A stretch of 54,038 bases of DNA from Anoxybacillus sp050480245 (GCA_050480245.1 JBCNEQ010000048.1); one strand, 5' to 3'. Shown: positions 33,624-43,544, counted from the stretch's first letter. Made by a program: numbers and translations. The notes: generated by a model from the sequence alone, not told the origin.

Positions 33624-34214
33624 ATGCAAAATAAATTTTTTTACGACCAACCGAATGCAGCGGCTCAACTCGCATCATCGCTGTTATATTTACTGCCAAC
33701 TTCTACACATATGCCAATTGTCATCGTTTGCATCGGCACCGATCGTTCGACGGGCGATTCGCTCGGCCCACTTGTCGGCATGATGCTTGAACAAAAAGGA
33801 ACGTTGCCTTTTTATGTGTATGGAACGTTAAAAGATCCGATTCATGCCGTTAATTTAGAAGACAAACTGAAAGACATTCAACAACAACATAAACATGCAT
33901 TTATTATCGCTGTTGATGCTTGTCTTGGACGCGTCAAAAACATCGGGATGGTTACAGTTGAAAAAGGCCCATTAAAACCGGGAGCCGCTGTCAATAAAAA
34001 TCTCCCTTCTGTCGGTGATGCCCATATTACCGGTATTGTCAATGTGAGCGGATTTATGGAATTTTTCGTGCTCCAAAATACTCGTCTTCATTTAGTGATG
34101 AATATGGCCGAAACGATTGCAACAGGCATTTATGAAGCCGGAATGCAATTGAAAAAACAACAACGGTTTGCATCGTTGCAGCGAAATGAGTTGAAATATA
34201 AGCTATCAGAATAA
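33624..34214 (+). CDS. yyaC: YyaC-type sporulation protein (DUF1256, GPR-protease fold)
   Basis: 196 residues from ATG 33624 behind GGAGGAGGG; the frame upstream is not conserved. The pattern VIVCIGTDRSTGDSLGPLVG and AVDACLGRVKNIG is typical of the YyaC/GPR-like hydrogenase-maturation-protease fold. It is a sporulation protein of unknown substrate in B. subtilis. It is one of the few plus-strand genes left of the origin, and its end overlaps the convergent DUF554 gene by 9 bp. Confidence 0.93.
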   Translation: MQNKFFYDQPNAAAQLASSLLYLLPTSTHMPIVIVCIGTDRSTGDSLGPLVGMMLEQKGTLPFYVYGTLKDPIHAVNLEDKLKDIQQQHKHAFIIAVDACLGRVKNIGMVTVEKGPLKPGAAVNKNLPSVGDAHITGIVNVSGFMEFFVLQNTRLHLVMNMAETIATGIYEAGMQLKKQQRFASLQRNELKYKLSE

Positions 34215-34910
34215 CATATGCATCAAAGCGACGATCAGCGCATTCACTAAAATGCTTGGCAATAAATTTGCTACGCGAACAGATGTAAGTTGTAACATAT
34301 TTAATCCAATCGCAATAACTAAAATTCCGCCTGTCGCGGTCGATTCAGCAATAAATGCCTCGAGAACGCTTGGCGGAATGAAACGGTCAATTTGCGTAGC
34401 CATCAGGGCAATGGATCCTTGATAGGCGACGACAGGAATAGCCGAAAAAAGAACGCCGATGCCAAACGTAGCGGTTAAGATGATGCTCGCAAAGCCATCT
34501 AAAATGGATTTTGTATATAGTACGAGATGATCACCCCTTAACCCGCTATGTAGCGCACCGACAATGGCCATCGAACCGACAACAAATAAAAGCGTTGCAT
34601 TAACGAATCCTTTGGAAATCATCCCTTCTTCCCCGTATCCGATTCGTCTTTCCATCCATTTTCCTAATCTTTCGAGCTTTTCTTCAATATCCCATATTTC
34701 CCCTAACGCTCCACCAAAAACTAAACTAATAACTACAATTAAAAACTGATTGCTTTCTAACCCCATTTTCACACCAAGAACGACAACGGAAAGCCCAATC
34801 CCGTTCATCACCGTTGATTTTACGCGCTCAGGGATGTTGCGGAAAACTGCCCCTAACAGCGCGCCAATAATAATACATATGCCGTTAACGAGCGTGCCAA
34901 GTAAAGCCAA
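34206..34910 (-). CDS. DUF554 family membrane protein
   Basis: 234 residues from a TTG at 34910, about seven membrane helices, glycine-rich. Sequence and length match DUF554 (YdfK/YqgA), found widely in Firmicutes; function unknown. Its start is 24 bp from the parB stop, so it may be read with parAB. Confidence 0.88.
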   Translation of the reverse strand: MALLGTLVNGICIIIGALLGAVFRNIPERVKSTVMNGIGLSVVVLGVKMGLESNQFLIVVISLVFGGALGEIWDIEEKLERLGKWMERRIGYGEEGMISKGFVNATLLFVVGSMAIVGALHSGLRGDHLVLYTKSILDGFASIILTATFGIGVLFSAIPVVAYQGSIALMATQIDRFIPPSVLEAFIAESTATGGILVIAIGLNMLQLTSVRVANLLPSILVNALIVALMHMLF

Positions 34911-34934
34911 AATGTGTCACATCCTATTCATTCT

Positions 34935-35798
34935 TTATTCCTCAATATGCTCATCGTATGCGTTTAACAATTGCAAAATACGTGTCAAATCTTCCTCAGA
35001 GAAAAATTCGATTTCAATTTTCCCTTTTTTTCGATGTTTTTTAATGGATACTGACGTTCCTAACCGTTCGCGTAACAGCGCTTCGCTTTGCGTTAAAAAT
35101 ATATTTTTCTCTTCTTTCTTTTTCAATGTTTCACGTGGAACATTTTCATTTAGTTGTTGAATAAGTGCCTCTAGTTGTCGAACATTAAGCGATTCACGAA
35201 TAACGCGTTGAATGACCGCTGAAAGCTTTTGTTTGTTTTTTAATGCTAATAACGCGCGACCGTGTCCCATCGATAGTGTACCTTCTTCAATCATTTGCTG
35301 AACGTCATTTGGAAGCGAAAGAAGGCGAAGATGGTTAGCAATATGCGGGCGGCTCTTTCCTAAACGCTTAGCTAGCTCTTCTTGCGTTAATTTGCATCGT
35401 GTGAGCAACAATTGATATGCTGTTGCTTCTTCAATTGGATTTAAATCTTCACGCTGTAAGTTTTCAAGCAGCGCAATCTCCATCATTTTTTCGTCAGAAA
35501 GCTCACGCACAACCGCTGGAACAGTTTTCATTCCTGCCAATTGCGCTGCCCGAAAGCGCCGCTCACCTACAACAATTTCATAACCTTTGATCGTCTGGCG
35601 AACGATGAGCGGTTGAACAATTCCGTGTTCTATAATCGATTGTTTCAATTCTTCTAACGCTTGTTCATGAAATGTTTTGCGCGGTTGATACGGATTTGGC
35701 CGAAGTTGTTGAATATCAATTTCTTGAACCGTTTCCCCTTTTTCTGCTTCTAAATTAGTAAAAAGAGCATGAATGCCTTTTCCAAGCCCTTTAGCCAT
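34935..35798 (-). CDS. parB: Chromosome-partitioning protein ParB (Spo0J)
   Basis: 287 residues. N-terminal CTPase/clamp domain with the arginine patch GERRFRAAQ, a central helix-turn-helix (LTQEELAKRLGKSRPHIANH) and a C-terminal dimer domain. It binds parS, slides as a CTP clamp and loads SMC. Its ATG overlaps the parA end by 8 bp. A parS site lies within the gene, as in B. subtilis. Confidence 0.97.
   Translation of the reverse strand: MAKGLGKGIHALFTNLEAEKGETVQEIDIQQLRPNPYQPRKTFHEQALEELKQSIIEHGIVQPLIVRQTIKGYEIVVGERRFRAAQLAGMKTVPAVVRELSDEKMMEIALLENLQREDLNPIEEATAYQLLLTRCKLTQEELAKRLGKSRPHIANHLRLLSLPNDVQQMIEEGTLSMGHGRALLALKNKQKLSAVIQRVIRESLNVRQLEALIQQLNENVPRETLKKKEEKNIFLTQSEALLRERLGTSVSIKKHRKKGKIEIEFFSEEDLTRILQLLNAYDEHIEE
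35127..35142 (-). promoter_or_regulatory. parS site inside parB
   Basis: On the minus strand TGTTCCACGTGAAACA, which matches TGTTNCACGTGAAACA exactly. It encodes part of NVPRET in ParB. Confidence 0.92.
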
Positions 35799-36552
35799 TT
35801 GCGATCACCTCTTTCGCAAAATCTGCGTATACTTCCGCCCCCCGCGATTTCGCATCATACAAAATAATCGGCTTTCCGTGGCTTGGTGCTTCACTTAGCC
35901 GAACGTTGCGCGGAATGATCGTTTCATACACTTTTTCGCGAAAATACTTCTTCACTTCTTGAATGACTTGGATGCCTAGATTTGTGCGAGCATCAAACAT
36001 CGTCAACAACACACCTTCAATGCGTAAATTCGAATTTAAGTGCTTTTGCACGAGACGGATCGTATTTAATAATTGACTAAGTCCTTCCAATGCGTAATAT
36101 TCACATTGAACAGGAATTAATACCGTATCTGCTGAAGTTAAAGCATTAATCGTTAACAATCCGAGTGAAGGTGGGCAGTCGATAATAATAAAATCATATG
36201 CATCTTTAATCGAGCTTAACGCTTTTTGTAAGCGCACTTCCCGCGAAACGATCGGAACGAGTTCGATTTCGGCACCAGCTAGTTGAATGGTGGCAGGAAT
36301 AATATGTAAACGATCGATATTTGTTGGACGAATAACTTGACGTACGTCTACTTCGTCAACTAGCAGATCATAAGCACATTGTTCAATTTCATGTTTTTCC
36401 ACACCAATACCGCTTGTCGCATTTCCTTGCGGATCGATATCGACAAGCAACGTTTTCTTCCCCATATGAGCTAGACAAGCAGATAAATTTACCGCTGTCG
36501 TCGTTTTGCCAACACCGCCTTTTTGATTGGCAATCGCAATAATTTTCCCCAC
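35791..36552 (-). CDS. parA: Chromosome-partitioning ATPase ParA (Soj)
   Basis: 253 residues from GTG 36552, giving the normal GKIIAIANQKGGVGKTTTAVN start; an ATG at 36564 sits too near its ribosome site. Deviant Walker A KGGVGKTT and LVDIDPQGN. It dimerises with ATP on DNA; ParB stimulates its hydrolysis. In Bacillus it also regulates DnaA. Confidence 0.96.
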   Translation of the reverse strand: MGKIIAIANQKGGVGKTTTAVNLSACLAHMGKKTLLVDIDPQGNATSGIGVEKHEIEQCAYDLLVDEVDVRQVIRPTNIDRLHIIPATIQLAGAEIELVPIVSREVRLQKALSSIKDAYDFIIIDCPPSLGLLTINALTSADTVLIPVQCEYYALEGLSQLLNTIRLVQKHLNSNLRIEGVLLTMFDARTNLGIQVIQEVKKYFREKVYETIIPRNVRLSEAPSHGKPIILYDAKSRGAEVYADFAKEVIANG

Positions 36553-36618
36553 AATGCTCCCCATCCTTTGCTTATAATACTTTTATTGTATCATGAATTT
36601 TTCAATATTTTCATATAC

Positions 36619-36652
36619 AAAAAGAAACCTCATCGTCATTTTTGATGAGGTG
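36619..36652 (-). terminator. Terminator after noc
   Basis: ACCTCATC, a loop, GATGAGGT and TTCTTTTTG on the minus strand form an intrinsic terminator between noc and parA. Confidence 0.8.
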
Positions 36653-36653
36653 G

Positions 36654-37505
36654 TTATTTTTGTCTTTTCGGGATGCGGATTGTAATTTGGTAATAGTCTT
36701 CAAATTCTTCTTCTTCAGAATCAATCGCAACACCGCTATCAGCGACCATCGTTAACGACTGACGAATCGTATTCACAGCGATGCGCATATCTTTACTTAA
36801 CGATTTTCGTTTTGGCTTCGGGTGTTTCTCATTTTCATTTTCTTCTAGCATTTTAGCGACTCGGTCTTCTGTTTGTTTCACATTTAGTTGCTTTTGAATA
36901 ATTTCTTCAAGCAATTTTAACTGTTTATTGTAATCTTTCAGCACAATTAACGCACGAGCATGCCTTTCGGTAATTTGACGTTGCAATAACGCTTCTTGTA
37001 CTTCTTGAGGGAGTTTTAATAAGCGAAGTTTGTTAGCGATCGTCGATTGTCCTTTTCCGAGCCGTTGCGCCAGTGCTTCTTGCGTTAAATTATGCAATTC
37101 TAGCAAGCGAGCGTAAGCAATCGCTTCTTCAATCGGCGTCAACTCTTCTCGCTGCAAGTTTTCAATTAAAGCAACAGAAGCCGTTTCCGTATCGCTTAAA
37201 TTTTTAATAATGGCAGGTATATCGCTCCAACCAAGTTTTTGTACTGCTCGCCATCTTCGTTCCCCAGCAATAATTTCGAACTTCCCATCTTCACATTCTC
37301 GAACGACAATCGGCTGAATCATGCCGTGCGTCCGAATCGTTTGAGCGAGCTCGTCAATTTTATCTTCCACAAAAATGGTTCGTGGCTGAAAACGGTTTGG
37401 AACAATTTGTGCAATAGGTATTCGTTTTATTTCTTCATTTGGTACGGTGATTTCTTCTTGCTCTTTCTCACCAAAGCTAAAAAAGCGCGAAAAAGGATGC
37501 TTCAT
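36654..37505 (-). CDS. noc: Nucleoid occlusion protein Noc
   Basis: 283 residues from ATG 37505, which gives MKHPFSRFFSFGEKEQEE, the membrane-targeting amphipathic helix of Noc. ParB-like fold with GERRWRAVQKLG and a helix-turn-helix ALAQRLGKGQSTIANK. It is a paralogue of ParB that binds its own sites and blocks septum formation over the nucleoid. Located between rsmG and parA, as in Bacillus. Confidence 0.95.
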   Translation of the reverse strand: MKHPFSRFFSFGEKEQEEITVPNEEIKRIPIAQIVPNRFQPRTIFVEDKIDELAQTIRTHGMIQPIVVRECEDGKFEIIAGERRWRAVQKLGWSDIPAIIKNLSDTETASVALIENLQREELTPIEEAIAYARLLELHNLTQEALAQRLGKGQSTIANKLRLLKLPQEVQEALLQRQITERHARALIVLKDYNKQLKLLEEIIQKQLNVKQTEDRVAKMLEENENEKHPKPKRKSLSKDMRIAVNTIRQSLTMVADSGVAIDSEEEEFEDYYQITIRIPKRQK

Positions 37506-37540
37506 TTCCCCCTGACACCACCTTTGAGAACTCAAAACTT

Positions 37541-38254
37541 TCATTCAATCGGAAGTTTGTTTGGTACCCCTGGTTTACGTGGATATTTCCTCGGTGTTTT
37601 TCGTCCCTTTTCAACAAAAACGATTGCTCGCTCACTTTCCTCAATCGGTAATAAAAATTGTTCTACTTTTACTACTTCGCCACCTAGCACCCGAATCGCT
37701 TTGTTTCCTTGTTCAAGCTCTTCTTGTGCTGATGCTCCTTTCATCGCAATAAACGTCCCTCCTACTTTTACAAGCGGCAAACAAAGCTCGCTTAGCACAG
37801 ACAATCGCGCAACGGCACGAGCCATGACAACATCAAACGACTCACGACCGCTTTTTTGTCCAAACGTTTCAGCACGATCATGATAAAAAGCAACTCCCTC
37901 AAGTTCAAGTTGTGCCGCTAAGTGATTCAGGAACGTAATTCGTTTTTGTAGTGAATCAACAATTGATACGTGCAAGTGAGGAAAACAAATTTTTAACGGT
38001 ATGCTCGGAAACCCCGCTCCTGCCCCGACATCACAAATGGATAACGGCTGTGAGAAGTCGTAATAAAAAGCAGGTGTAATCGAGTCAAAAAAATGTTTTA
38101 AATATACACCTTCTTTGCCTGTAATGGCTGTTAAGTTCATTTTTTCATTCCATTCGACAAGCAGCTTATAATATGTTTCAAATTGAGCGAATTGTTGAGG
38201 AGAAAGAAAAATCCCTTTCTCCTCTAACATTTGTTGAAATACATTTACATCCAT
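37541..38254 (-). CDS. rsmG: 16S rRNA (G527-N7)-methyltransferase RsmG
   Basis: 237 residues. SAM-binding motif DVGAGAGFPSIPLKI and LVEWNEKMNLTAIT near the start. It methylates G527 of 16S rRNA; loss gives low-level streptomycin resistance in many bacteria. Thirteen bases separate it from mnmG. Confidence 0.96.
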   Translation of the reverse strand: MDVNVFQQMLEEKGIFLSPQQFAQFETYYKLLVEWNEKMNLTAITGKEGVYLKHFFDSITPAFYYDFSQPLSICDVGAGAGFPSIPLKICFPHLHVSIVDSLQKRITFLNHLAAQLELEGVAFYHDRAETFGQKSGRESFDVVMARAVARLSVLSELCLPLVKVGGTFIAMKGASAQEELEQGNKAIRVLGGEVVKVEQFLLPIEESERAIVFVEKGRKTPRKYPRKPGVPNKLPIE

Positions 38255-38267
38255 CGTTCATCCCTCT

Positions 38268-40157
38268 TTATTCATTTGACACGCGTGCGATTTTTCCCTG
38301 CTCCAAATACACTAATAAAATTGAAATATCGGCTGGATTGACTCCCGAAATGCGCGATGCTTGTGCAATTGAAAGCGGTCGAACTTGCTTCAGCTTTTGT
38401 CGCGCCTCTGTCGCCAGTCCTGTAATCGCATCGTAATCAATGTCTTCTGGAATTTTTTTATTCTCCATTTTCTTTAATTTTTCAACTTGTTGCAGCGATT
38501 TTTCAATATATCCTTCGTACTTAATTTGAATTTCTACTTGCTCCGCTACTTCAGGATCAATCGGCTGTTCTGCTGGAGCAATCATTTGAATATGTTCATA
38601 TGTCATTTCTGGACGCTTTAACAAATCAGCTGCTCGAATGCCGTCTTTTAATTCGCTTCCACCAACATTTCGGATCATTTCTTGCACTTGCGGCGTCGGT
38701 TTAATGATGTACGATTTTAAGCGTTTCTTTTCTGCTTCGATCGCCTCTTTTTTCGCTACAAACTTCTCATATCGCTCTTGTGAAATTAAACCGAGTTTAT
38801 AACCAATTTCTGTTAATCTCAAATCCGCATTGTCGTGACGCAATAAAAGACGATATTCCGCACGCGATGTTAATAAACGATACGGCTCGTTCGTGCCTTT
38901 TGTGACGAGGTCGTCAATTAAAACACCGATATACGCTTCCGAACGGCTTAAAATTAGCTCCTCTTTTCCAAGCGCTTTACATGCAGCATTAATGCCGGCA
39001 ATTAACCCTTGTCCAGCCGCCTCTTCATATCCCGATGTCCCGTTAATTTGTCCTGCGGTATATAACCGTTGAACGATTTTTGTTTCTAACGTTGGCCATA
39101 GTTGCGTTGGGACGATCGCATCATATTCAATCGCGTAACCAGCTCGCATGAGTTGCGCTTTTTCTAACCCTGGTATTGTCGCTAACATTTGTCGTTGAAT
39201 ATGCTCCGGCAAGCTTGTAGATAAGCCTTGGACATATACTTCTTGCGTATGTCTTCCCTCTGGTTCAAGGAAAATTTGATGTCGCGGCTTGTCATGGAAA
39301 CGAACGATTTTATCTTCGATCGACGGGCAGTAACGTGGACCTGTCCCTTTAATCATTCCTGAATACATCGGTGACAAATGTAAATTTTCATCAATGATTC
39401 GGTGCGTTTCCTCTGTCGTATAAGTGAGCCAACAAGGAAGCTGATCGGTAATATATTGTTTCGTCTCGTATGAAAACGCTCGCGGTACGTCATCGCCTGG
39501 CTGAATTTCCGTTTTGCTGTAATCAATCGTATGGCTATTCACACGAGGAGGCGTTCCTGTTTTAAATCGAACAAGTTCAAAACCAAGCTCCTCTAAATGT
39601 TCTGAAAGCTTAATCGACGGCTGTTGATTGTTCGGACCACTCGAATATTTAATGTCACCAATAATAATTTCACCGCGTAAAAATGTCCCTGTCGTAATTA
39701 CAACCGCTTTCGCATAATAGTGGGCACCCGTATGCGTAATGACCCCTTTACATACACCGTCTTCAACGATCAATTTTTCTACTTTTCCTTGTAATAATGT
39801 TAAATTTTCTTGGTTTTCTAGCGTTTTTTTCATTTCTTGTTGATATAAAAATTTATCTGCTTGTGCACGTAGCGCGCGCACAGCCGGTCCTTTTCCTGTA
39901 TTCAACATCCGCATTTGAATATGCGTTTTGTCGATATTTTTTCCCATTTCTCCGCCTAATGCATCAATTTCGCGAACGACAATTCCTTTTGCGGGTCCAC
40001 CAATTGATGGGTTACATGGCATAAAAGCGATCATATCAAGATTGAGCGTAATGACTAACGTACTTGCCCCCATGCGCGCTGCAGCAAGCGCTGCTTCGCA
40101 TCCTGCATGACCAGCACCGACAACGATGACATCATAAGATCCTGCCTCGTAATGCAT
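38268..40157 (-). CDS. mnmG: tRNA uridine-34 carboxymethylaminomethyl modification enzyme MnmG (GidA)
   Basis: 629 residues from ATG 40157 after GGAGGG. FAD motif VVGAGHAGCEAALAAARMG, conserved YCPSIEDKIVRF and a GidA-specific C-terminal helix domain. With MnmE it installs the cmnm5 group on wobble U34. The gap to mnmE is 11 bp. Confidence 0.97.
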   Translation of the reverse strand: MHYEAGSYDVIVVGAGHAGCEAALAAARMGASTLVITLNLDMIAFMPCNPSIGGPAKGIVVREIDALGGEMGKNIDKTHIQMRMLNTGKGPAVRALRAQADKFLYQQEMKKTLENQENLTLLQGKVEKLIVEDGVCKGVITHTGAHYYAKAVVITTGTFLRGEIIIGDIKYSSGPNNQQPSIKLSEHLEELGFELVRFKTGTPPRVNSHTIDYSKTEIQPGDDVPRAFSYETKQYITDQLPCWLTYTTEETHRIIDENLHLSPMYSGMIKGTGPRYCPSIEDKIVRFHDKPRHQIFLEPEGRHTQEVYVQGLSTSLPEHIQRQMLATIPGLEKAQLMRAGYAIEYDAIVPTQLWPTLETKIVQRLYTAGQINGTSGYEEAAGQGLIAGINAACKALGKEELILSRSEAYIGVLIDDLVTKGTNEPYRLLTSRAEYRLLLRHDNADLRLTEIGYKLGLISQERYEKFVAKKEAIEAEKKRLKSYIIKPTPQVQEMIRNVGGSELKDGIRAADLLKRPEMTYEHIQMIAPAEQPIDPEVAEQVEIQIKYEGYIEKSLQQVEKLKKMENKKIPEDIDYDAITGLATEARQKLKQVRPLSIAQASRISGVNPADISILLVYLEQGKIARVSNE

Positions 40158-40168
40158 AAACACCCTCC

Positions 40169-41554
40169 TTATTTTCCTAAACAAAATTGTGCAAACAACT
40201 GATCAATTAAACTTTCGTGCACAGTATCCCCAATAATTTCACCTAACAATTCCCACGCTCTTGTTAAATCAATTTGCACGATGTCAATTGGCATGCCCGC
40301 TTCAATGCCATGAATCGCTTCTTCTATCGCTTTTTTCGCTTGCGTCAACAAAGCAATATGACGCGAGTTTGATACATACGTTAAATCGCGCGCTTCCACG
40401 TCTCCGCTGAAAAACAACGAGGCAATCGCCTCTTCTAGCTGGTCGACTCCTCTTTCTTCTAAAAGCGATGTCGTAATAATTGGTGCTCCTTTTGCCAATT
40501 GTTTCACTCGCTCCATATCAATTCGCTTAGGCAAGTCGGTTTTATTGACGATGACGATGACATCCATCCCTTTTACCGCTTCAAACAGCTGTTCATCTTC
40601 TAGCGTTAACGGTTCATTGTAGTTGAGTACGAGCAAAATTAAGTCCGCCTCTTTTAACACTTTCCGTGACCGCTCGACTCCAATTCGCTCAACGATGTCT
40701 TCTGTTTCACGAATGCCCGCTGTATCTAACAAACGGAGCGGTACACCGCGAACATTGACATACTCCTCAATGACGTCACGTGTTGTACCCGGAATATCGG
40801 TGACAATGGCTCGATTTTCATGGGCCAAGCTGTTTAATAGCGACGATTTCCCGACATTTGGACGCCCAACAATAACGGTCGCTAATCCATCCCGTAACAC
40901 TTTTCCTTGTTGTGCGGTTTGTAGTAGCCGTTCAATTTCATTTTTCACTTCTGTCGCCTTCTCAAGCAGCAACCGATGCGTCATTTCTTCGACATCATCA
41001 TATTCTGGATAGTCGATATTTACTTCGACATGTGCCAACGTTTCTAAAATTGTTTGACGTAGCCGACGAATAAGCTTTGACAAACGCCCTTCCATTTGGT
41101 TTAACGCGACAGCCATCGCCCGATCTGTCTTCGCCCGAATGAGATCCATCACCGCTTCCGCTTGCGATAAATCAATACGGCCGTTTAAAAAAGCTCTCTT
41201 TGTAAATTCTCCAGGCTCGGCTAGACGAGCACCGAATGCTAACACAAGCTGAAGAACGCGGTTAACAGAAACAAGCCCTCCATGACAATTGATTTCAACA
41301 ACATCCTCACGCGTAAACGTTTTTGGTGCTCTCATCACCGTTACCATAACCTCTTCAATCGTTTCTTTCGTATCCGGATGCACTATATGCCCATAATGAA
41401 TGGTGTGAGATGGTACGTCTTTTAGCCGTTTCCCCCCGACACCAACAAATAGTTGATCGACAATCTTTATCGCTTCATCCCCACTTAAACGGACGATCGC
41501 AATCGCACCTTCGCCCATTGGGGTTGAGATCGCTGCAATTGTATCGAACTCCAC
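40169..41554 (-). CDS. mnmE: tRNA modification GTPase MnmE (TrmE)
   Basis: 461 residues from GTG 41554, which gives MEFDTIAAISTPMGEGAIAIVRLSG-type start. N-terminal folate-binding domain, G domain with GRPNVGKSSLLN and DTAGIRET, and C-terminal FCLGK with the essential Cys. It works with MnmG. Confidence 0.97.
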   Translation of the reverse strand: MEFDTIAAISTPMGEGAIAIVRLSGDEAIKIVDQLFVGVGGKRLKDVPSHTIHYGHIVHPDTKETIEEVMVTVMRAPKTFTREDVVEINCHGGLVSVNRVLQLVLAFGARLAEPGEFTKRAFLNGRIDLSQAEAVMDLIRAKTDRAMAVALNQMEGRLSKLIRRLRQTILETLAHVEVNIDYPEYDDVEEMTHRLLLEKATEVKNEIERLLQTAQQGKVLRDGLATVIVGRPNVGKSSLLNSLAHENRAIVTDIPGTTRDVIEEYVNVRGVPLRLLDTAGIRETEDIVERIGVERSRKVLKEADLILLVLNYNEPLTLEDEQLFEAVKGMDVIVIVNKTDLPKRIDMERVKQLAKGAPIITTSLLEERGVDQLEEAIASLFFSGDVEARDLTYVSNSRHIALLTQAKKAIEEAIHGIEAGMPIDIVQIDLTRAWELLGEIIGDTVHESLIDQLFAQFCLGK

Positions 41555-41581
41555 GCTGTTCACCTTCTTTCACAAACGAAA

Positions 41582-41657
41582 TTATCCACATCTATATCAT
41601 GCATTTTTTACTCACAATGTTAATCAAATAAATTTTAACTTATCCACATGTGAATAA
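41582..41657. promoter_or_regulatory. DnaA boxes between jag and mnmE
   Basis: Three perfect boxes: TTATCCACA at 41582-41590 and 41640-41648, and TGTGAATAA at 41649-41657 facing the second. They lie 2 kb from oriC, in the promoter region of mnmE. Confidence 0.7.
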
Positions 41658-41682
41658 CAACATACACACATGTTTGAATTTA

Positions 41683-41720
41683 CAAAAAAAATTCCCTAGG
41701 AACGACTTCCCCTAGAGAAT
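41683..41720 (-). terminator. Terminator after jag
   Basis: ATTC-CTAGG and CCTAG-GAAT pair with small bulges around a 10-nt loop, then eight T on the minus strand. Confidence 0.8.
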
Positions 41721-41722
41721 GT

Positions 41723-42340
41723 TTACCTTTTTAGTGAAATAACGACATGTCGATGCGGCTCTGCTCCGATAGAAAACGTCTGTACCTTTTCATTATCGCT
41801 TAACGCTGCATGAATGACTTTTCGCTCCCAAGCACTCATCGGTTCTAACGAAATATCTTGTCCTGTTTGCATCACTTTTTTCGCTATATTTCCCGCTAAA
41901 CGAACGAGCGTTTCTTCCCTTCGTTTGCGATATCCTTCAGCGTCAATCACAACATGAAGCGGACGATCTGTAAAACGATTTAAAACTCCTTGTGCCAACA
42001 ATTGCAAGGCATTTAACGTTTGACCGTGCTTCCCTATAATCCGTGCTACATCTGGACCTGAAAGCAAAACAACTAAACGGTCTCCTTCCACTTGACACGC
42101 GAGATGAACACGGACGTTCATTTGCTCGATGACATGTTTTAAAAACGATTCGACACAATGAAACGGCTGACTTACCGTCACTTCAACGATTGCTTCTTTT
42201 CCGCCGAACAAGCCAAGAAACGGCCTTTTTTCTTGTTGCACGACAACAATATCGACCGCTTCTTTCGGCACATGTAATCGCGCTAACGCTTTTTCCACTG
42301 CCTCTTCTACCGTTTGGCCTTCCATCGTGATTCGCTTCAC
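41723..42340 (-). CDS. jag: RNA-binding protein Jag/KhpB (SpoIIIJ-associated)
   Basis: 205 residues from GTG 42340, which overlaps the yidC stop. Jag-N domain (about 1-50), KH domain with IIGKHGQTLNALQLLAQ, and R3H domain with ERKVIHAAL. It binds RNA and influences elongation and division genes in Firmicutes. Confidence 0.95.
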   Translation of the reverse strand: MKRITMEGQTVEEAVEKALARLHVPKEAVDIVVVQQEKRPFLGLFGGKEAIVEVTVSQPFHCVESFLKHVIEQMNVRVHLACQVEGDRLVVLLSGPDVARIIGKHGQTLNALQLLAQGVLNRFTDRPLHVVIDAEGYRKRREETLVRLAGNIAKKVMQTGQDISLEPMSAWERKVIHAALSDNEKVQTFSIGAEPHRHVVISLKR

Positions 42341-43104
42341 TTTCCTGTTCCCCCAGCTTCTTTCGTTGCTTTTAAGTCTGGCCCTTTAATGAAATACGTT
42401 TGTGCAATCATAAACACGTTTCCAACTACCCAATAAAGCGAAAGTGCTGCTGGGAAGTTGATTGCAAAGATAACGACCATAATTGGCATTAACCAAAGCA
42501 TCATCGCCATTTGTGGATTTTGCTGCTCAGTGCCAGCCATCATCATTTTTTGTTGAATAAATGTCGTCACTCCCGCCACAAGCGGCAAAATAAAAAATGG
42601 ATCTTTTTCCCCTAAGTCAAACCATAAAAAGTTATGACGCGCAATTTCTTCTGTGCGCATAATAGCATGGTAAAACCCAATTAAAATCGGCATTTGAATG
42701 AACAACGGCAAACAACCAGCCAACGGATTGACACCATGCTTTTGGAAAAGCAACATCGTTTCTTGTTGAAGTTTTTGTTGCGTTTGTGCGTCCTTTGAGC
42801 TATATTTTTCACGAAGTTTTTGCAATTCTGGTTGTAACGCTTGCATCGCTTTTGAATTTCTCGTTTGTTGAATCATAAGCGGCAAAATAGCGAAACGAAT
42901 AAGAAGCGTGACAACGATAATGCCCAATCCGTAATTTGAACCGAGCAATTCGGACGTATATGTAATTAACCAAGATAGTGGATAAACGATATACTCGTTC
43001 CAAAAACCTTTACTTTCTGCAGTAATTGGTTGGTTAATTTCTGAACATCCTGCTAACATAACCGCAAGAAGTAAAAACAACCACGCGACTTGCCCTTTTT
43101 TCAC
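42337..43104 (-). CDS. yidC: Membrane-protein insertase YidC (SpoIIIJ)
   Basis: 255 residues. Lipoprotein signal peptide with lipobox LAGC near residue 20, then five membrane helices including the conserved LPLMIQQTRNSKAMQALQPE region. It inserts membrane proteins and, as SpoIIIJ, is needed in the forespore. Upstream lie rnpA and rpmH, the typical origin cluster. Confidence 0.96.
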   Translation of the reverse strand: MKKGQVAWLFLLLAVMLAGCSEINQPITAESKGFWNEYIVYPLSWLITYTSELLGSNYGLGIIVVTLLIRFAILPLMIQQTRNSKAMQALQPELQKLREKYSSKDAQTQQKLQQETMLLFQKHGVNPLAGCLPLFIQMPILIGFYHAIMRTEEIARHNFLWFDLGEKDPFFILPLVAGVTTFIQQKMMMAGTEQQNPQMAMMLWLMPIMVVIFAINFPAALSLYWVVGNVFMIAQTYFIKGPDLKATKEAGGTGK

Positions 43105-43168
43105 TTACTTTTTCCCCCTTACTCTCATACATTCTTTGAAATATTTTAACACAGGATTGGTAAAACGT

Positions 43169-43507
43169 TTAATGAAAAACGTTTGCTCGCCTCAAAACGT
43201 GCAATAAACTTTTTTTCACTTCTTCATACTCCATTGTAGCTACCGGTACTCGCGCAATGATGACATAATCTTTTCCTGTTTGAATCCGATCCCGTTCTTC
43301 ATGAAACACTTGACGAACATAACGTTTCACCCGGTTTCGAACGACCGCTTTCCCAATTTTTTTGCTAACGGATAATCCAATCCGAAAATACGCTTGCTCT
43401 GGTTTGTCTAGAACGTATATAACAAACTGTCGATTTGCTACGGATGTCCCTTGTTTAAACACTTCTTGAAATTCATCATTTTTTTTTATGCGATATTTTT
43501 TTTTCAT
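43169..43507 (-). CDS. rnpA: Ribonuclease P protein component
   Basis: 112 residues with the family signature AVVRNRVKRYVRQVF and the usual basic N terminus MKKKYRIKKNDEF. It supports the RNase P RNA in tRNA 5' processing. Confidence 0.96.
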   Translation of the reverse strand: MKKKYRIKKNDEFQEVFKQGTSVANRQFVIYVLDKPEQAYFRIGLSVSKKIGKAVVRNRVKRYVRQVFHEERDRIQTGKDYVIIARVPVATMEYEEVKKSLLHVLRRANVFH

Positions 43508-43544
43508 GTGCTCCGATCACACCTCGATATCGTAACTCCCGTTA

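Noticed and set aside
36654..37505. Second parB as a sign of an integrated plasmid
   Set aside because: The protein is Noc, the normal ParB paralogue between rsmG and parA in Bacillaceae.
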